DNA from: an uncultured Acidimicrobiales bacterium
GTDB lineage: Bacteria > Actinomycetota > Acidimicrobiia > Acidimicrobiales > SHLQ01
Assembly: GCA_938041035.1 (NCBI GenBank)
Contig: CALHYX010000034.1
Coordinates: 1 to 64,000 of the forward strand
Reading direction: 5' to 3'
DNA: 64,000 bases
The notes under the pieces were generated by a model, which was not told the DNA's origin, did no database searches, and saw nothing but the letters and a program-made list of their open reading frames with translations. Every line of letters starts with the position of its first letter. Position 1 is the first letter of the stretch. The translations under genes and the position numbers were made by a program. Below, one piece after another: positions 9,747-18,369 of the stretch.

Positions 9747-10994
9747 ATGACCGACACCGCCAGCCGCCCCGCGATCGATGCCGCCGCGGCTCACGCCCTC
9801 GGCTTCGACCCCGACCGACTGGAACGGGTCGGCCGGCTCATCGAAACATATGTGGATGACGGACGGTTTCCCTGCGGCGTCGTGCAGGTCAGCCGACGCG
9901 GCGAGGTCGCCTACCGACACGCGTACGGGCACCGCGATGTCGAGTCGGCCGCGCCGATCGCGTACGACTCGGTGTTCCGGCTGTACTCCATGACCAAACC
10001 GATCACGTCGATCGCGCTGATGCAGCTGTACGAGCAGGGCCGGTGCCTGCTCGAGGACCCGGTCGAGCGGTACATCGAATCCTTCGCCGACGCGCGAGTG
10101 TGGACCGGCGGTTCGCAGCAGGCTCCCCAGACACGGCCGGTCGCCAACCCGATGACGATCCACCAGGTGCTCACCCACACGTCGGGCCTTACCTATGGGT
10201 TCTTCTGGCAACACCCGGTCGACGCGATGTATCGCGATCGCGACCTGGGCAACTTCTCGGTGCCCGACTACAGCCTGGCCGAAGGGATGGATCGCCTCGC
10301 GGAGGTACCGCTGCTGTTCGAGCCGGGGACCGCGTGGAACTACTCGATGTCGACCGACGTGTGCGGGCGCCTCGTCGAGGTCATCTCCGGGCAGCCACTC
10401 GATGTCTACCTGCGCGACAACATCTTCGATCCGCTCGGAATGGCCGATACCGGGTTCTCGGTGCGAGCCGACGCGGTCGAACGGCTGACGTCGAACTACA
10501 TGAACCTGGGCGATGGTGCATTGAGCCGCATCGATTCGGCGGCGACGAGCAGCTACCTGCATCCGCCGCCGTTCCTCTCGGGCGGCGGCGGCCTGGTCGG
10601 CACGCTCGACGACTACCAGCGATTCTGCGACATGCTGCTCGACGGCGGAGCCCGGGACGGCGTCCGCATCATTGGGCGCAAGACGCTCGAGTTCATGGCG
10701 TCCAATCACCTACCCGGGGGCGTGACCCTCAACGAGCTCGGCCAGTCGACCTTTTCGGAGACGGCGATGGACGGGATGGGCTTTGGTCTCGGCTTCTCCG
10801 TGCTGGTCGACCCCGCAGCCAACACCGCGGTTTCTTCGGCCGGCGAGTTCGCCTGGGGCGGCGCGGCCTCGACCGCGTTCTGGATCGACCCGGCCGAGGA
10901 GCTGACCGTGGTCTACCTGACCCAGTTCCTCCCCTCAAACACCTACCCCATTCGCCGCCAGCTCAAGGCTGCGGTGTACCAGGCGCTCGTCTGA
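9747..10994 (+). CDS. Serine hydrolase, beta-lactamase (class C/esterase) family
   Basis: The product has 415 residues and belongs to the Beta-lactamase (PF00144) family, which includes class C-like esterases, D-aminopeptidases and penicillin-binding relatives. The catalytic SMTK tetrad (SxxK) sits at residues 81-84. A WNYSMS segment occupies the position of the usual YxN motif, with Ser where Asn is normal, as in many EstB-type esterases. An HTSGL motif and a GGGGLVGT turn follow. No signal peptide is visible, so a cytosolic esterase or lactonase role is more likely than beta-lactam resistance. The ATG at 9747 follows CGGAG at seven bases and was preferred to earlier in-frame starts, which lack a ribosome site. 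It ends at a strong terminator hairpin. The substrate cannot be read from sequence. Confidence 0.85.
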   Translation: MTDTASRPAIDAAAAHALGFDPDRLERVGRLIETYVDDGRFPCGVVQVSRRGEVAYRHAYGHRDVESAAPIAYDSVFRLYSMTKPITSIALMQLYEQGRCLLEDPVERYIESFADARVWTGGSQQAPQTRPVANPMTIHQVLTHTSGLTYGFFWQHPVDAMYRDRDLGNFSVPDYSLAEGMDRLAEVPLLFEPGTAWNYSMSTDVCGRLVEVISGQPLDVYLRDNIFDPLGMADTGFSVRADAVERLTSNYMNLGDGALSRIDSAATSSYLHPPPFLSGGGGLVGTLDDYQRFCDMLLDGGARDGVRIIGRKTLEFMASNHLPGGVTLNELGQSTFSETAMDGMGFGLGFSVLVDPAANTAVSSAGEFAWGGAASTAFWIDPAEELTVVYLTQFLPSNTYPIRRQLKAAVYQALV

Positions 10995-11015
10995 TCTACG
11001 CACCGCGAAAACGCG

Positions 11016-11044
11016 AAACGGGGCCGACATCGTCGGCCCCGTTT
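11016..11044. terminator. Bidirectional terminator hairpin
   Basis: A perfect 13-bp stem (AAACGGGGCCGAC / GTCGGCCCCGTTT) closes a three-base ATC loop. The ends give a T-run on either strand. It lies between the stops of two convergent genes, the serine hydrolase and the small basic protein, and should terminate both. Confidence 0.85.
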
Positions 11045-11075
11045 GGTACAGCGATGTTCGTGGTGGCTCGGTTGG

Positions 11076-11357
11076 CTAGCCGGCCTGGTACTGGCGGGCT
11101 CGGTCGAGCCGAACGGCCGACCGGCGTTTCCAGAACCGGGTGCGCCAATGTTTGCGATTGTCCTTGGTTCGATGCTCGGGATCCCACGCTTTGTGCGGCG
11201 TTTTCCAGTGCCGCCCGGGTTCGGGCAGGTCATAGAGCTCGTCGGCGGAGACCTCCCCCCGCAGCGCCCGCAGATTCGCCCGTACCCGTGACTTCTCGCC
11301 GTGCTTGTGGGCACGGACCTCTTGTCGGCTCATCGGCTCGGACACTCGATGGGGCAT
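11076..11357 (-). CDS. Small basic hypothetical protein
   Basis: A 93-residue, strongly basic protein rich in Arg, Lys, His and Trp. It has no signal peptide and no membrane segment. The ATG at 11355-11357 is preceded by GAGGAG about nine bases upstream, much better than any longer in-frame start. The C-terminal half (KTPHKAWDPEHRTKDNRKHW and beyond) is Lys/Arg/Trp dense and could bind nucleic acid or ribosomes, but I do not recognise a family. It is transcribed alone, ends at the shared terminator at 11016-11044, and is divergent from the SARP-ATPase gene. The good ribosome site and clean terminator make a real gene likely. Confidence 0.65.
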   Translation of the reverse strand: MPHRVSEPMSRQEVRAHKHGEKSRVRANLRALRGEVSADELYDLPEPGRHWKTPHKAWDPEHRTKDNRKHWRTRFWKRRSAVRLDRARQYQAG

Positions 11358-11535
11358 TGGATGACACTCCTCTGCGTTGTTGGTACCGGGCGCTTCTGGG
11401 AAACACCCAGGAATAGGAACGGTTACAGCCAGGTTACAACCGTGACGCCGGTCACACAACTACCGTTGCCGATCGGTGCTGGCCGTCACTCTCCGTGAGG
11501 CTGTTCCCGCTCTATCGACCACCCGGCAAAATTGC

Positions 11536-11571
11536 TTGAGCTGGACCCGTCCGCCAGGGGGTCCAGCTCAA
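11536..11571. repeat. Long perfect stem-loop, 13-bp arms
   Basis: TTGAGCTGGACCC and GGGTCCAGCTCAA form a perfect 13-bp stem with a 10-base loop, inside the 449-base gap (11358-11806) between the small basic gene (-) and the SARP-ATPase gene (+). It has no T-tract, so a classical terminator is unlikely. It could be a leader hairpin of the downstream regulator or a DNA operator. Apart from this and the palindrome at 11690-11717 I see nothing else in the gap. Confidence 0.5.
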
Positions 11572-11689
11572 TGCATCCGGGGGGAGCTGACAATCAGGTT
11601 CCCGCAATTTTCGCCAGCTCTCACGGGGAAGGCGCCGCACCCGTTGCCGCAGATGCGCCACTTCCTGAGACCCAACCTCTCATCGGCGT

Positions 11690-11717
11690 GTTGCGCAATG
11701 CGCAACAGTTACGCAAC
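11690..11717. promoter_or_regulatory. GTTGCGC-palindrome, putative operator
   Basis: GTTGCGC-AAT-GCGCAAC is a perfect inverted repeat with 7-base arms (11690-11706). It is followed directly by the related sequence GTTACGCAAC (11708-11717). It lies about 90 bases upstream of the SARP-ATPase start, where an autoregulatory operator would be expected. A related GTTGC/GCAAC inverted repeat occurs at 29058-29076. Confidence 0.4.
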
Positions 11718-11806
11718 ACTTTCCCGCAGCGCCGGGGAATCCGGACGCCGGGGTACCGGGTGCCGGGTTGAGCAGCGTTGGGCGTAGGGGTGCGGTGCAG
11801 GACTGC

Positions 11807-14800
11807 ATGATCGCGGGGAATGACGACGAGCGACACGGAACGACGCCGGTGACCGGTGCCGGTCAACGCCTGCGGGTGATCCTGCTCGGCCGGGTCGCGG
11901 TCGCGGCCGAAGCCGACGCCGCGGCCGCCACCGATGACGCCCGCGCCGTGCGGGGTTCGCGCAACCAACAGCTCCTCGCCCTGCTGGCGCACTCCGCCGG
12001 TCGACCCATCGGCCACGACCGGCTCATCGATGCGCTGTGGCGCGATGACGATCTGCCCAACGACCCGGGGGCAACCCTGCGCACCTACATCCGGCGCCTT
12101 CGAACCGCTATCGCGCCCCTCGAGGTGGAACGGGTTCCGGGCGGTTATCGCCTTGCGCTCGATCCCCGCGAAACCGACGTCGGCGCCTTCGAACGCCATG
12201 TCGATGCCGCCCTCGACCGCTGGAAGGCGGGCGATCACGTGGCGGCCGGGAATGCGGCGGACCGCGCCACGGCGCTGTGGGCCGGCCCCCCGCTAGGCCT
12301 CCCCGACCATTGGTCCGGCACGTCCGCCATCACGTCGCGGCTCGACGAGCTCCACGCCGTGGCCGAGGAGTACGGCGCCGCCGCCATGCTGGCGAGCGGT
12401 GAGGTCGACAAGGTGGTCCCGGTGCTGCGCGCGCTCTGCGAGGAGCAACCGCTCCGGGAGTGGCGCTGGGAACTGTTGATGACCGCGCTCTACCACAGCG
12501 GCAAACAGGCCGACGCGCTCCGTGCCTTCAGCGCGGCGCGTACCCATCTGGTCGAAACCGCCGGCATCGAACCGTCACCCGGGCTCGCCGCGCTCGAGAC
12601 CGCGATTCTCGAGCAGCGACCGCTCGGACTGCCGCTGACGGCCGGGCCCGCTCCCGCCCGACGGACGGCGGACAGCACCGCTGTTCGCGACACCGGCCTG
12701 GTCGGTCGTACGTCGATCACCGCGCAACTCGCCGCCGGCATCCAACGACTGGCCGACGGGACTGAGCCAACGCCACTCCAGCTTCTCCGCGGCGAAGCGG
12801 GAATCGGCAAGACCCGAATCCTCCAGCACCTCGACCGCCTCGCACACGCGGGGGAGGCGAGCCCACACTGGGGGCTCTGCTTCGAGGGCGAGGCCCAGGA
12901 GCCGTATCGCCCAATCCGCCAGATTCTCCGCTCGATCCTGAGCGAACACGGCGGCCAGGCCGCCCGATGGGCCACCGAGGGCAAGGGGGACCTCACCGCC
13001 CTCCTTCCCCACCTCGCTCGCGGTGACGCCCCCGCCTCGTCGCCCGGCGAGGACCAACAGCTTCGGCTGTTCGACTCGGTGGCCGGCTTTCTCCGCCGGG
13101 TGGCGCTGCACCGCCCGATCGTCATCATGGTCGACGACCTCCAATGGGCCGATCCATCGACGATCTCGCTGCTCGCCCACGTCATGCGCCACACCCGCGA
13201 CGCCCCGCTGCTCTTCGCGCTCGCCTATCGCGAGGGCGAACTCCACCCCGACGCGATCGAGTGGCTCACCCACGCCGGCCGCGAGTATCCGACGACCGTC
13301 CATCAGCTCGGTGGTCTCGCCCCCGACGAACTCGTCCAACTGCTCGCCGATGCGGGCGGTTACCCCCCGGCGCCGGATTCCGTGGTCCGGATCCACGAGC
13401 TGACGGCGGGCAATCCCCTCTTTGCGACCGAGATGTGGGTTGCCGCCAATTCGGGCGACGACGGAGCGTCGATCGATGACGCGCTCGACGCCATGCCATC
13501 GGAAGTGCGCGATGTATTGCGCACCACCACCAACGCCTTGTCGTCGAACTGTGCCGAACTCCTTCGAGCGATCGCCCTCGTACCGGGCCTGGTGCCGCTC
13601 GAGTTGATCCAGGCCCTGCCCTTGCTGCCCAGCGCGGAGCTGCTCGACGCCCTCGATGAGGCCCTCGACGCGCGCGTTCTCGTCGAGACCATCCAGGACA
13701 GCTCGCCGACCTACGACTTTCGCCACGTGCTGTTCCGTCGAGTGATCGAGCAGGATCTCAGCCGTGCCCGCCGGGTGGCCATCCACCTGCAATTGGTGAC
13801 CGCCTGTGAGCAACTTCACGAACAATCACCCGACCGCTGGCTCGCCGCGACCGCTCACCACTGGTACGAGGCCGGGCGAGCTGCGAACCCCCGCATGGCG
13901 ATGCGCCGCAACCTCGAGGCGGCCGAACGCGACCGGGATCGAACCGGGTACACCGAGTCGATCACCCATTGCGACCGCGCGATCGACGCGGCGGGTTGGG
14001 TGGAGACCAGCGACACCACCGACCTCGCAGCCGTTCACCTCTGCCGGGCCTGGTGTCACCACCGCACCGGCGATCCCGAGTCACGGCGGACCGACGCCCG
14101 GGCGTCGTTCGACTTCGCCTCCGAGGCCAACGAGGTCGCCCTCGCCGCCCAGGCTGCGCTGATCCACGGCGGTGAGCGCTCCACCTATGGCGTCGCCAAC
14201 GAAGAAACCACCGCGATCTTGCGCGCCGCGCTCGCAATGTTCGATGCCGCCGACCCGGCGACCGGGACCCCCGAGCTTCGGGCCCTTCGCGCCCGGCTGC
14301 TCAGCCGACTCGCCCAGGAAGATCACCATGCGGGCGCCTACGACGGCGCTCGAGCCATGAGCGCCCGGGCCGTCGCCGACGCGTCCGGCCTCGACGACCG
14401 CACGATGGCGAACGTGTACCACGGTCGCATCTGGACCCTCAACCACCCGGACTGGCTGGACGAGCGGTGCGCCATCGCCGACCAGATGGTCGGCCATGCC
14501 CGCAGCTGCGAAGACGACGAACTCCTGATGGGGGCACTCGTCTGGCGATGCGCATCGATGGTGGAGCGAGGTGAGGTCGAGGTTCTCGACCGAGATCTCG
14601 CCGAGTTGGAAGCCATCAACACCCGCGTGCGAGCCCCAAGCCACGAAGTCCGGCTGGCGACGCTACGAACCACCCGGGCGGCCATGCGCGCCGACTTCGC
14701 GACCGCGATGATGCTCGCCGAAGAGGCCCACCAGCTGGGCCAGGTCGTCGAACCCGAGAACGCTGACCAGGTTCTGCAGGCCCAAATGATCGGCCCGCTG

Positions 14801-15364
14801 CGCGAGATGGGGATGTTGGGTGACGTGGCGCCGATGATCGAAGCCTTCGCCGCGGAATACGCCGACGCGCCGGGGTGGCAGTGTGCGCTCGCCTACGTGC
14901 TGTCCGAAGTCGACCAGATCGACGCGGCCCGCGCCGTCCTCGACCCTTTGGCCGCCGGCGGATGCACCGCCGTGCCCCGCGATCTCGCCTGGACTCAGGG
15001 CATTGCGTACACCGCCCTCGCATCCCATCGTTGCGGCCACGTCGCGGCCGCCGACGCGTCCTATGAACTGTTGGCGCCCTACCGCGGACGTCTGGTCGGA
15101 CTATGGGACATCAACTGCGGAGGGGCGGTCGACAGCTACCTCGGGTGGGCGTCTTTGACCTTGGGTGACAACGACCGCGCCGCGGGTCACTTTCGTGATG
15201 GCATCGCACTGAACGAACGCTCGGCCGTGGTCGGCGAGGCCTTGTGGAGCCGCGCCGGCGAAGCTCTCGCACAGCCCCGGGAGGGCGCGCTGGAGCAGAT
15301 CGGCGCCGAAGCCGCCGAGCTCGGTATGGCCGGCCTCGTCGAGTTCGCCGCCGCCTCCCGCTGA
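11807..15364 (+). CDS. SARP/BTAD-ATPase-TPR transcriptional regulator 1
   Basis: About 1185 residues, AfsR/DnrI-type large regulator. The N-terminus has an OmpR-like winged helix (residues about 20-110) followed by a bacterial transcriptional activation domain (BTAD, to about 265). Next comes an AAA/NTPase module with intact Walker A GEAGIGKT (about residue 329) and Walker B IVIMVDDLQWAD. The C-terminal half is helical, TPR-like. There is no C-terminal LuxR helix-turn-helix, unlike LAL regulators. The ATPase and TPR parts usually gate DNA binding in response to nucleotide or a partner. The start is uncertain: ATG at 11807 was chosen, but an in-frame TTG at 11768 and downstream GTG codons are possible, and none has a strong ribosome site. 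Target genes are unknown; it is monocistronic between divergent and convergent neighbours. Confidence 0.88.
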   Translation: MIAGNDDERHGTTPVTGAGQRLRVILLGRVAVAAEADAAAATDDARAVRGSRNQQLLALLAHSAGRPIGHDRLIDALWRDDDLPNDPGATLRTYIRRLRTAIAPLEVERVPGGYRLALDPRETDVGAFERHVDAALDRWKAGDHVAAGNAADRATALWAGPPLGLPDHWSGTSAITSRLDELHAVAEEYGAAAMLASGEVDKVVPVLRALCEEQPLREWRWELLMTALYHSGKQADALRAFSAARTHLVETAGIEPSPGLAALETAILEQRPLGLPLTAGPAPARRTADSTAVRDTGLVGRTSITAQLAAGIQRLADGTEPTPLQLLRGEAGIGKTRILQHLDRLAHAGEASPHWGLCFEGEAQEPYRPIRQILRSILSEHGGQAARWATEGKGDLTALLPHLARGDAPASSPGEDQQLRLFDSVAGFLRRVALHRPIVIMVDDLQWADPSTISLLAHVMRHTRDAPLLFALAYREGELHPDAIEWLTHAGREYPTTVHQLGGLAPDELVQLLADAGGYPPAPDSVVRIHELTAGNPLFATEMWVAANSGDDGASIDDALDAMPSEVRDVLRTTTNALSSNCAELLRAIALVPGLVPLELIQALPLLPSAELLDALDEALDARVLVETIQDSSPTYDFRHVLFRRVIEQDLSRARRVAIHLQLVTACEQLHEQSPDRWLAATAHHWYEAGRAANPRMAMRRNLEAAERDRDRTGYTESITHCDRAIDAAGWVETSDTTDLAAVHLCRAWCHHRTGDPESRRTDARASFDFASEANEVALAAQAALIHGGERSTYGVANEETTAILRAALAMFDAADPATGTPELRALRARLLSRLAQEDHHAGAYDGARAMSARAVADASGLDDRTMANVYHGRIWTLNHPDWLDERCAIADQMVGHARSCEDDELLMGALVWRCASMVERGEVEVLDRDLAELEAINTRVRAPSHEVRLATLRTTRAAMRADFATAMMLAEEAHQLGQVVEPENADQVLQAQMIGPLREMGMLGDVAPMIEAFAAEYADAPGWQCALAYVLSEVDQIDAARAVLDPLAAGGCTAVPRDLAWTQGIAYTALASHRCGHVAAADASYELLAPYRGRLVGLWDINCGGAVDSYLGWASLTLGDNDRAAGHFRDGIALNERSAVVGEALWSRAGEALAQPREGALEQIGAEAAELGMAGLVEFAAASR

Positions 15365-15384
15365 GTCGGCGACCGCCGGCTCAG
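15361..15384. terminator. Hairpin covering both convergent stop codons
   Basis: CTGAGTCGGCG and CGCCGGCTCAG form an 11-bp stem (one T-G wobble) with a minimal loop. It includes the TGA of the SARP-ATPase gene and the stop of the convergent FAD oxidoreductase gene. It is a plausible compact bidirectional terminator, though no U-tract is present. Confidence 0.5.
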
Positions 15385-17795
15385 ACGGCGGGGTGCCGGT
15401 GGGCGGTGTGCTCGCCGGACGGTTCGACTGCGGCCATGAACGCCGACTCGAGTTGCGAGCGGAACCGGTGCTCCATTTTGGCCAGCCAGCCAATGGGCGA
15501 GAACACCATGATCGGGTGCGGTAACCCGAGCCGAAACGCCACCCGGTCAACCGCCCGGAGAACGGCGATCATCCACCGGATGCTCTGCGGATCCTCGAGG
15601 CCTACCGGCTCGGGCACCTCGCCCGCACCGTCGGTCTCGCAGATGGCGCGAGCGGCCCAGCGAGCCGCCTCGTTCGCCGACTCCATCGACGCGAAGTCCA
15701 CATGGGTGCGGACGTAGTCCCCCGCGAGGAACAGGTTCGGTACGGTCGTTCGGGCGCAGGGCCGGTCGTCCCAGGACCGGGCCGTGTTGATCAGCAGCTT
15801 CTCGCTGTTGACCATCGGTAGGTTCTCCAGCAGCCCCAGCGGGGTCGGCGCAACCCGCTGCGTCGGACTTTGCACGACGGTTGCCAACCGCGCGGTGGCG
15901 TCGGGGTCGCTCAAGGCGTCGTCGGCTATGACGCGCTCGTCGAGCGGTGTGGGCAGCGACTGTCGGCTGAGCTCCGGCACGTGCTCGCAGAGCTGGCTCC
16001 AAACCTCCGAAGCCACACCGTCGAAGTTCTCGAACCGGGCCGGCAGCCCCACCCGCCCAGCGTTGAACCAGTCCGACACGTTCACCGACAAGATCGTGTG
16101 CGGGTCGCCCTCGCGGACGTAGCCCGGTCGCCAGAACCGACGTTGCTCGATGGCGGTGAGGGCCCACTCCGACTCGAGGCACAGGATGTGGCCGTCGGGG
16201 AGCGCCGGCAGCTCATCGTCGAGGTGAAAGACGATCCCGTTCATCCACCCGAATTCCAGCTTGAACACGCCGTCGAGGTACGGAAGCTCCGGCAGACCCA
16301 ACGGATGGTGCGGCCGGACCACCTCGGAGCGATCGTGCGCCAGCAGTTCCGGCGAGTTGGCCAGGACCTGCTGTGCTCCGGTGCCCGAGACGGCGAGAAC
16401 GTAGTGATCGAACTCACCGCGGACCTCGGTGGTGGCGCTGTCGGTCGGGTCGACCAGATAGCGCTTCGCCACCGCGCCGTCCTCGTTTGCGGCCAGGTGC
16501 TGAACGGCGAAGCCATCGATGCGGGCCTCGGCCCCCTCACCGTCGAGCAACAAACCGGTGACCAGCACGCTGTCGTGAGCAAAGTCGGCGGCGCCGCGGC
16601 GCGACGGAAATCGATTGAACCGCACGCCCTCAGCTCGCAGGTGGGCCAGCCATGGCTCGATCCACACCTCGGTGGTCGGCCCGTCCAGCACCCGGTCGGC
16701 CGGCTCGTCGCGGTCGTAGTAGGGGCTGATGTCGTACAGCAACTGAGCAAGGATGCGGCCGCCCGTTCGCGCGCTCATCCGTTCGGCCCGGGTTGCGACG
16801 AACGACCGGGTCAACCCCGTGGCCAGCGACAGCTGAAAGTTCCGGGAATAGCGCCATGCGCCGATGTAGTCCCACCAGCTCTGGTTTTCCCATTGGGAGA
16901 ACACGCGGCCCGGCGCCGACGACACGATCCGCACGATCGCGAGGAACGCCCAGATCGTCTCGAACGCCCTCGGACGCACCCGAACCGGGATACCGCCGCG
17001 CATGTGCGACCACATCCACGACGATGCCATGAACGGCCTCGGATTGGCCCAGGCGAACGCCACCGCGCCCCAGAGCAACCAGGTCAACACCGGGATCGAG
17101 CGCACTTCCCGGTGCAGCCAGACCGCACCGATGGTCGGAACGATCCACCACCAGCGAAACAGCGGCAGCTTCAGCAACATCCGCAGCATCGGCGCCATGT
17201 CGGCCTCTCGGTCGCCGGCGGGAATGTCGACCCTCAGCACCGCAGCGTCCTCAGCCGCGACCGCTTCGACCACCAATCGGAACAGCACCCACCCCAACCC
17301 CGCGCCGATCCAGGTGAGCCAGGCCCACCACGGAGCGTCGAACCATGCCATCAGACCGGGAGCGAACGCGAAGAACACGAACGCGACGGCCCACCAGAGC
17401 CGTCCGGTCGCGGCGTCGATTCGCTGCATCATCGTGACCGGGCCGGCGTCGGGCGAAACGCCGACGTTGCGGGCGTAGAAACCGGAGTCGGTGAGGGGTA
17501 CGAGGTGGTCGAGCACGGTCTCGCCGTCGGTCGGGATCTCGCCCATCGTCTCGGTGACGTGCCGGTAGAACCCCGGGAAAAACCGAAACCCGTGCTCGCC
17601 GGCAAACCCGTGATCGTTGCGCCACGAACGCGTCTTGCCGCCGAGATCGTCGGCCGTGACACCCCGCGCCTCGAAAACGGTCACGTCATACCCGTGCTTG
17701 ATCAGCTCATGGGCACACGACAACCCGGCGACCCCGCCGCCGAGGATGGCGACCCGACGCGCGCCGCCGGTCGCCCGTTCGTTCTCGTGCTCCAC
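15381..17795 (-). CDS. FAD-dependent amine oxidase/phytoene desaturase-like protein with membrane insert
   Basis: An 804-residue flavoprotein. The N-terminal Rossmann motif is ILGGGVAGLSCAHEL (residues 18-32), followed by the acidic VFEA strand end and a GEHGFRFFPGFY segment typical of carotenoid desaturase and hydroxysqualene dehydroxylase relatives. The C-terminus has FLAGDYVRTHVDFASMESA, the second FAD contact. Unusually, residues about 125-260 contain several Trp-rich hydrophobic stretches, probably four membrane-spanning segments, splitting the FAD domain. This explains the length against about 450-550 for the family. The start is GTG at 17793-17795. It lies 71 bases downstream of the S4 gene on the same strand. 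The substrate is probably a lipid or isoprenoid in the membrane; this is inferred from family and the membrane insert. Confidence 0.8.
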   Translation of the reverse strand: MEHENERATGGARRVAILGGGVAGLSCAHELIKHGYDVTVFEARGVTADDLGGKTRSWRNDHGFAGEHGFRFFPGFYRHVTETMGEIPTDGETVLDHLVPLTDSGFYARNVGVSPDAGPVTMMQRIDAATGRLWWAVAFVFFAFAPGLMAWFDAPWWAWLTWIGAGLGWVLFRLVVEAVAAEDAAVLRVDIPAGDREADMAPMLRMLLKLPLFRWWWIVPTIGAVWLHREVRSIPVLTWLLWGAVAFAWANPRPFMASSWMWSHMRGGIPVRVRPRAFETIWAFLAIVRIVSSAPGRVFSQWENQSWWDYIGAWRYSRNFQLSLATGLTRSFVATRAERMSARTGGRILAQLLYDISPYYDRDEPADRVLDGPTTEVWIEPWLAHLRAEGVRFNRFPSRRGAADFAHDSVLVTGLLLDGEGAEARIDGFAVQHLAANEDGAVAKRYLVDPTDSATTEVRGEFDHYVLAVSGTGAQQVLANSPELLAHDRSEVVRPHHPLGLPELPYLDGVFKLEFGWMNGIVFHLDDELPALPDGHILCLESEWALTAIEQRRFWRPGYVREGDPHTILSVNVSDWFNAGRVGLPARFENFDGVASEVWSQLCEHVPELSRQSLPTPLDERVIADDALSDPDATARLATVVQSPTQRVAPTPLGLLENLPMVNSEKLLINTARSWDDRPCARTTVPNLFLAGDYVRTHVDFASMESANEAARWAARAICETDGAGEVPEPVGLEDPQSIRWMIAVLRAVDRVAFRLGLPHPIMVFSPIGWLAKMEHRFRSQLESAFMAAVEPSGEHTAHRHPAV

Positions 17796-17866
17796 CCTGC
17801 CCCGCTTTCGCCGCCTCCGACCAGCCTGCCAGATCGGTCCGGGCCGCGACGGATCGTTGCGACGAA

Positions 17867-18262
17867 CTACCTCCGGTCACGCAGACGGTCGATCTGGCGG
17901 CGCTCCCGTTTGGTCGGCCGGCCCGCACCGCGCTCGCGGGTGCCCTGATCGATGACCACCCCGCCCAGCGGATCGGTTCTCGGCTCCGGCGGCGGGCTGA
18001 GGTCCTCGTAGGCCTCGACGGCCACGGGTGCCCCGACCCGCTTCTCGAGCAGTTGGCGCACGACGACGATGCTGACCCCGTGGCGGCGCTTCACCGTGAT
18101 CCGGTCGCCCTCGTTCACCCGACGCGCCGGTTTGGCGGGTTCGTCACCATCGCGCCCGAGGACCGACACCTGACCCTGGTCACACGCCTTCGTCGCCGCC
18201 GTGCGGGTCTTGAACAACCGCACCGACCACAACCATTTGTCGACCCGTACGCCCGAAGCCAT
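17867..18262 (-). CDS. S4-domain RNA-binding protein (Hsp15/HslR-like)
   Basis: 131 residues. An S4 RNA-binding domain fills the N-terminal half: RVDKWLWSVRLFKTRTAA, then a VNEGDRITV strand. This is the diagnostic opening of heat-shock protein 15, which binds stalled 50S subunits carrying nascent chains. The C-terminal tail is basic (GRPTKRERRQIDRLRDRR), as in actinobacterial homologues. ATG at 18260-18262 was chosen because homologues begin just before the RVDKWLW motif; the longer frame adds an unrelated Arg/Cys stretch. It is divergent from the selenoprotein gene (108 bases apart) and upstream of the FAD oxidoreductase gene. Confidence 0.82.
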   Translation of the reverse strand: MASGVRVDKWLWSVRLFKTRTAATKACDQGQVSVLGRDGDEPAKPARRVNEGDRITVKRRHGVSIVVVRQLLEKRVGAPVAVEAYEDLSPPPEPRTDPLGGVVIDQGTRERGAGRPTKRERRQIDRLRDRR

Positions 18263-18369
18263 ACCCCAGTGTCGCCCAAACGGCGCTCGACCGCGGCACG
18301 ATTCGCCGCACCCGGGAACTTTCCGGCATTCGCCGCCGTTTTGACCCCGTGAGGAAATACGCTCCAAGC

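Noticed and set aside
15870..17948. 692-codon plus-strand open frame
   Set aside because: Antisense to the FAD oxidoreductase, whose Rossmann and C-terminal FAD motifs are unambiguous.
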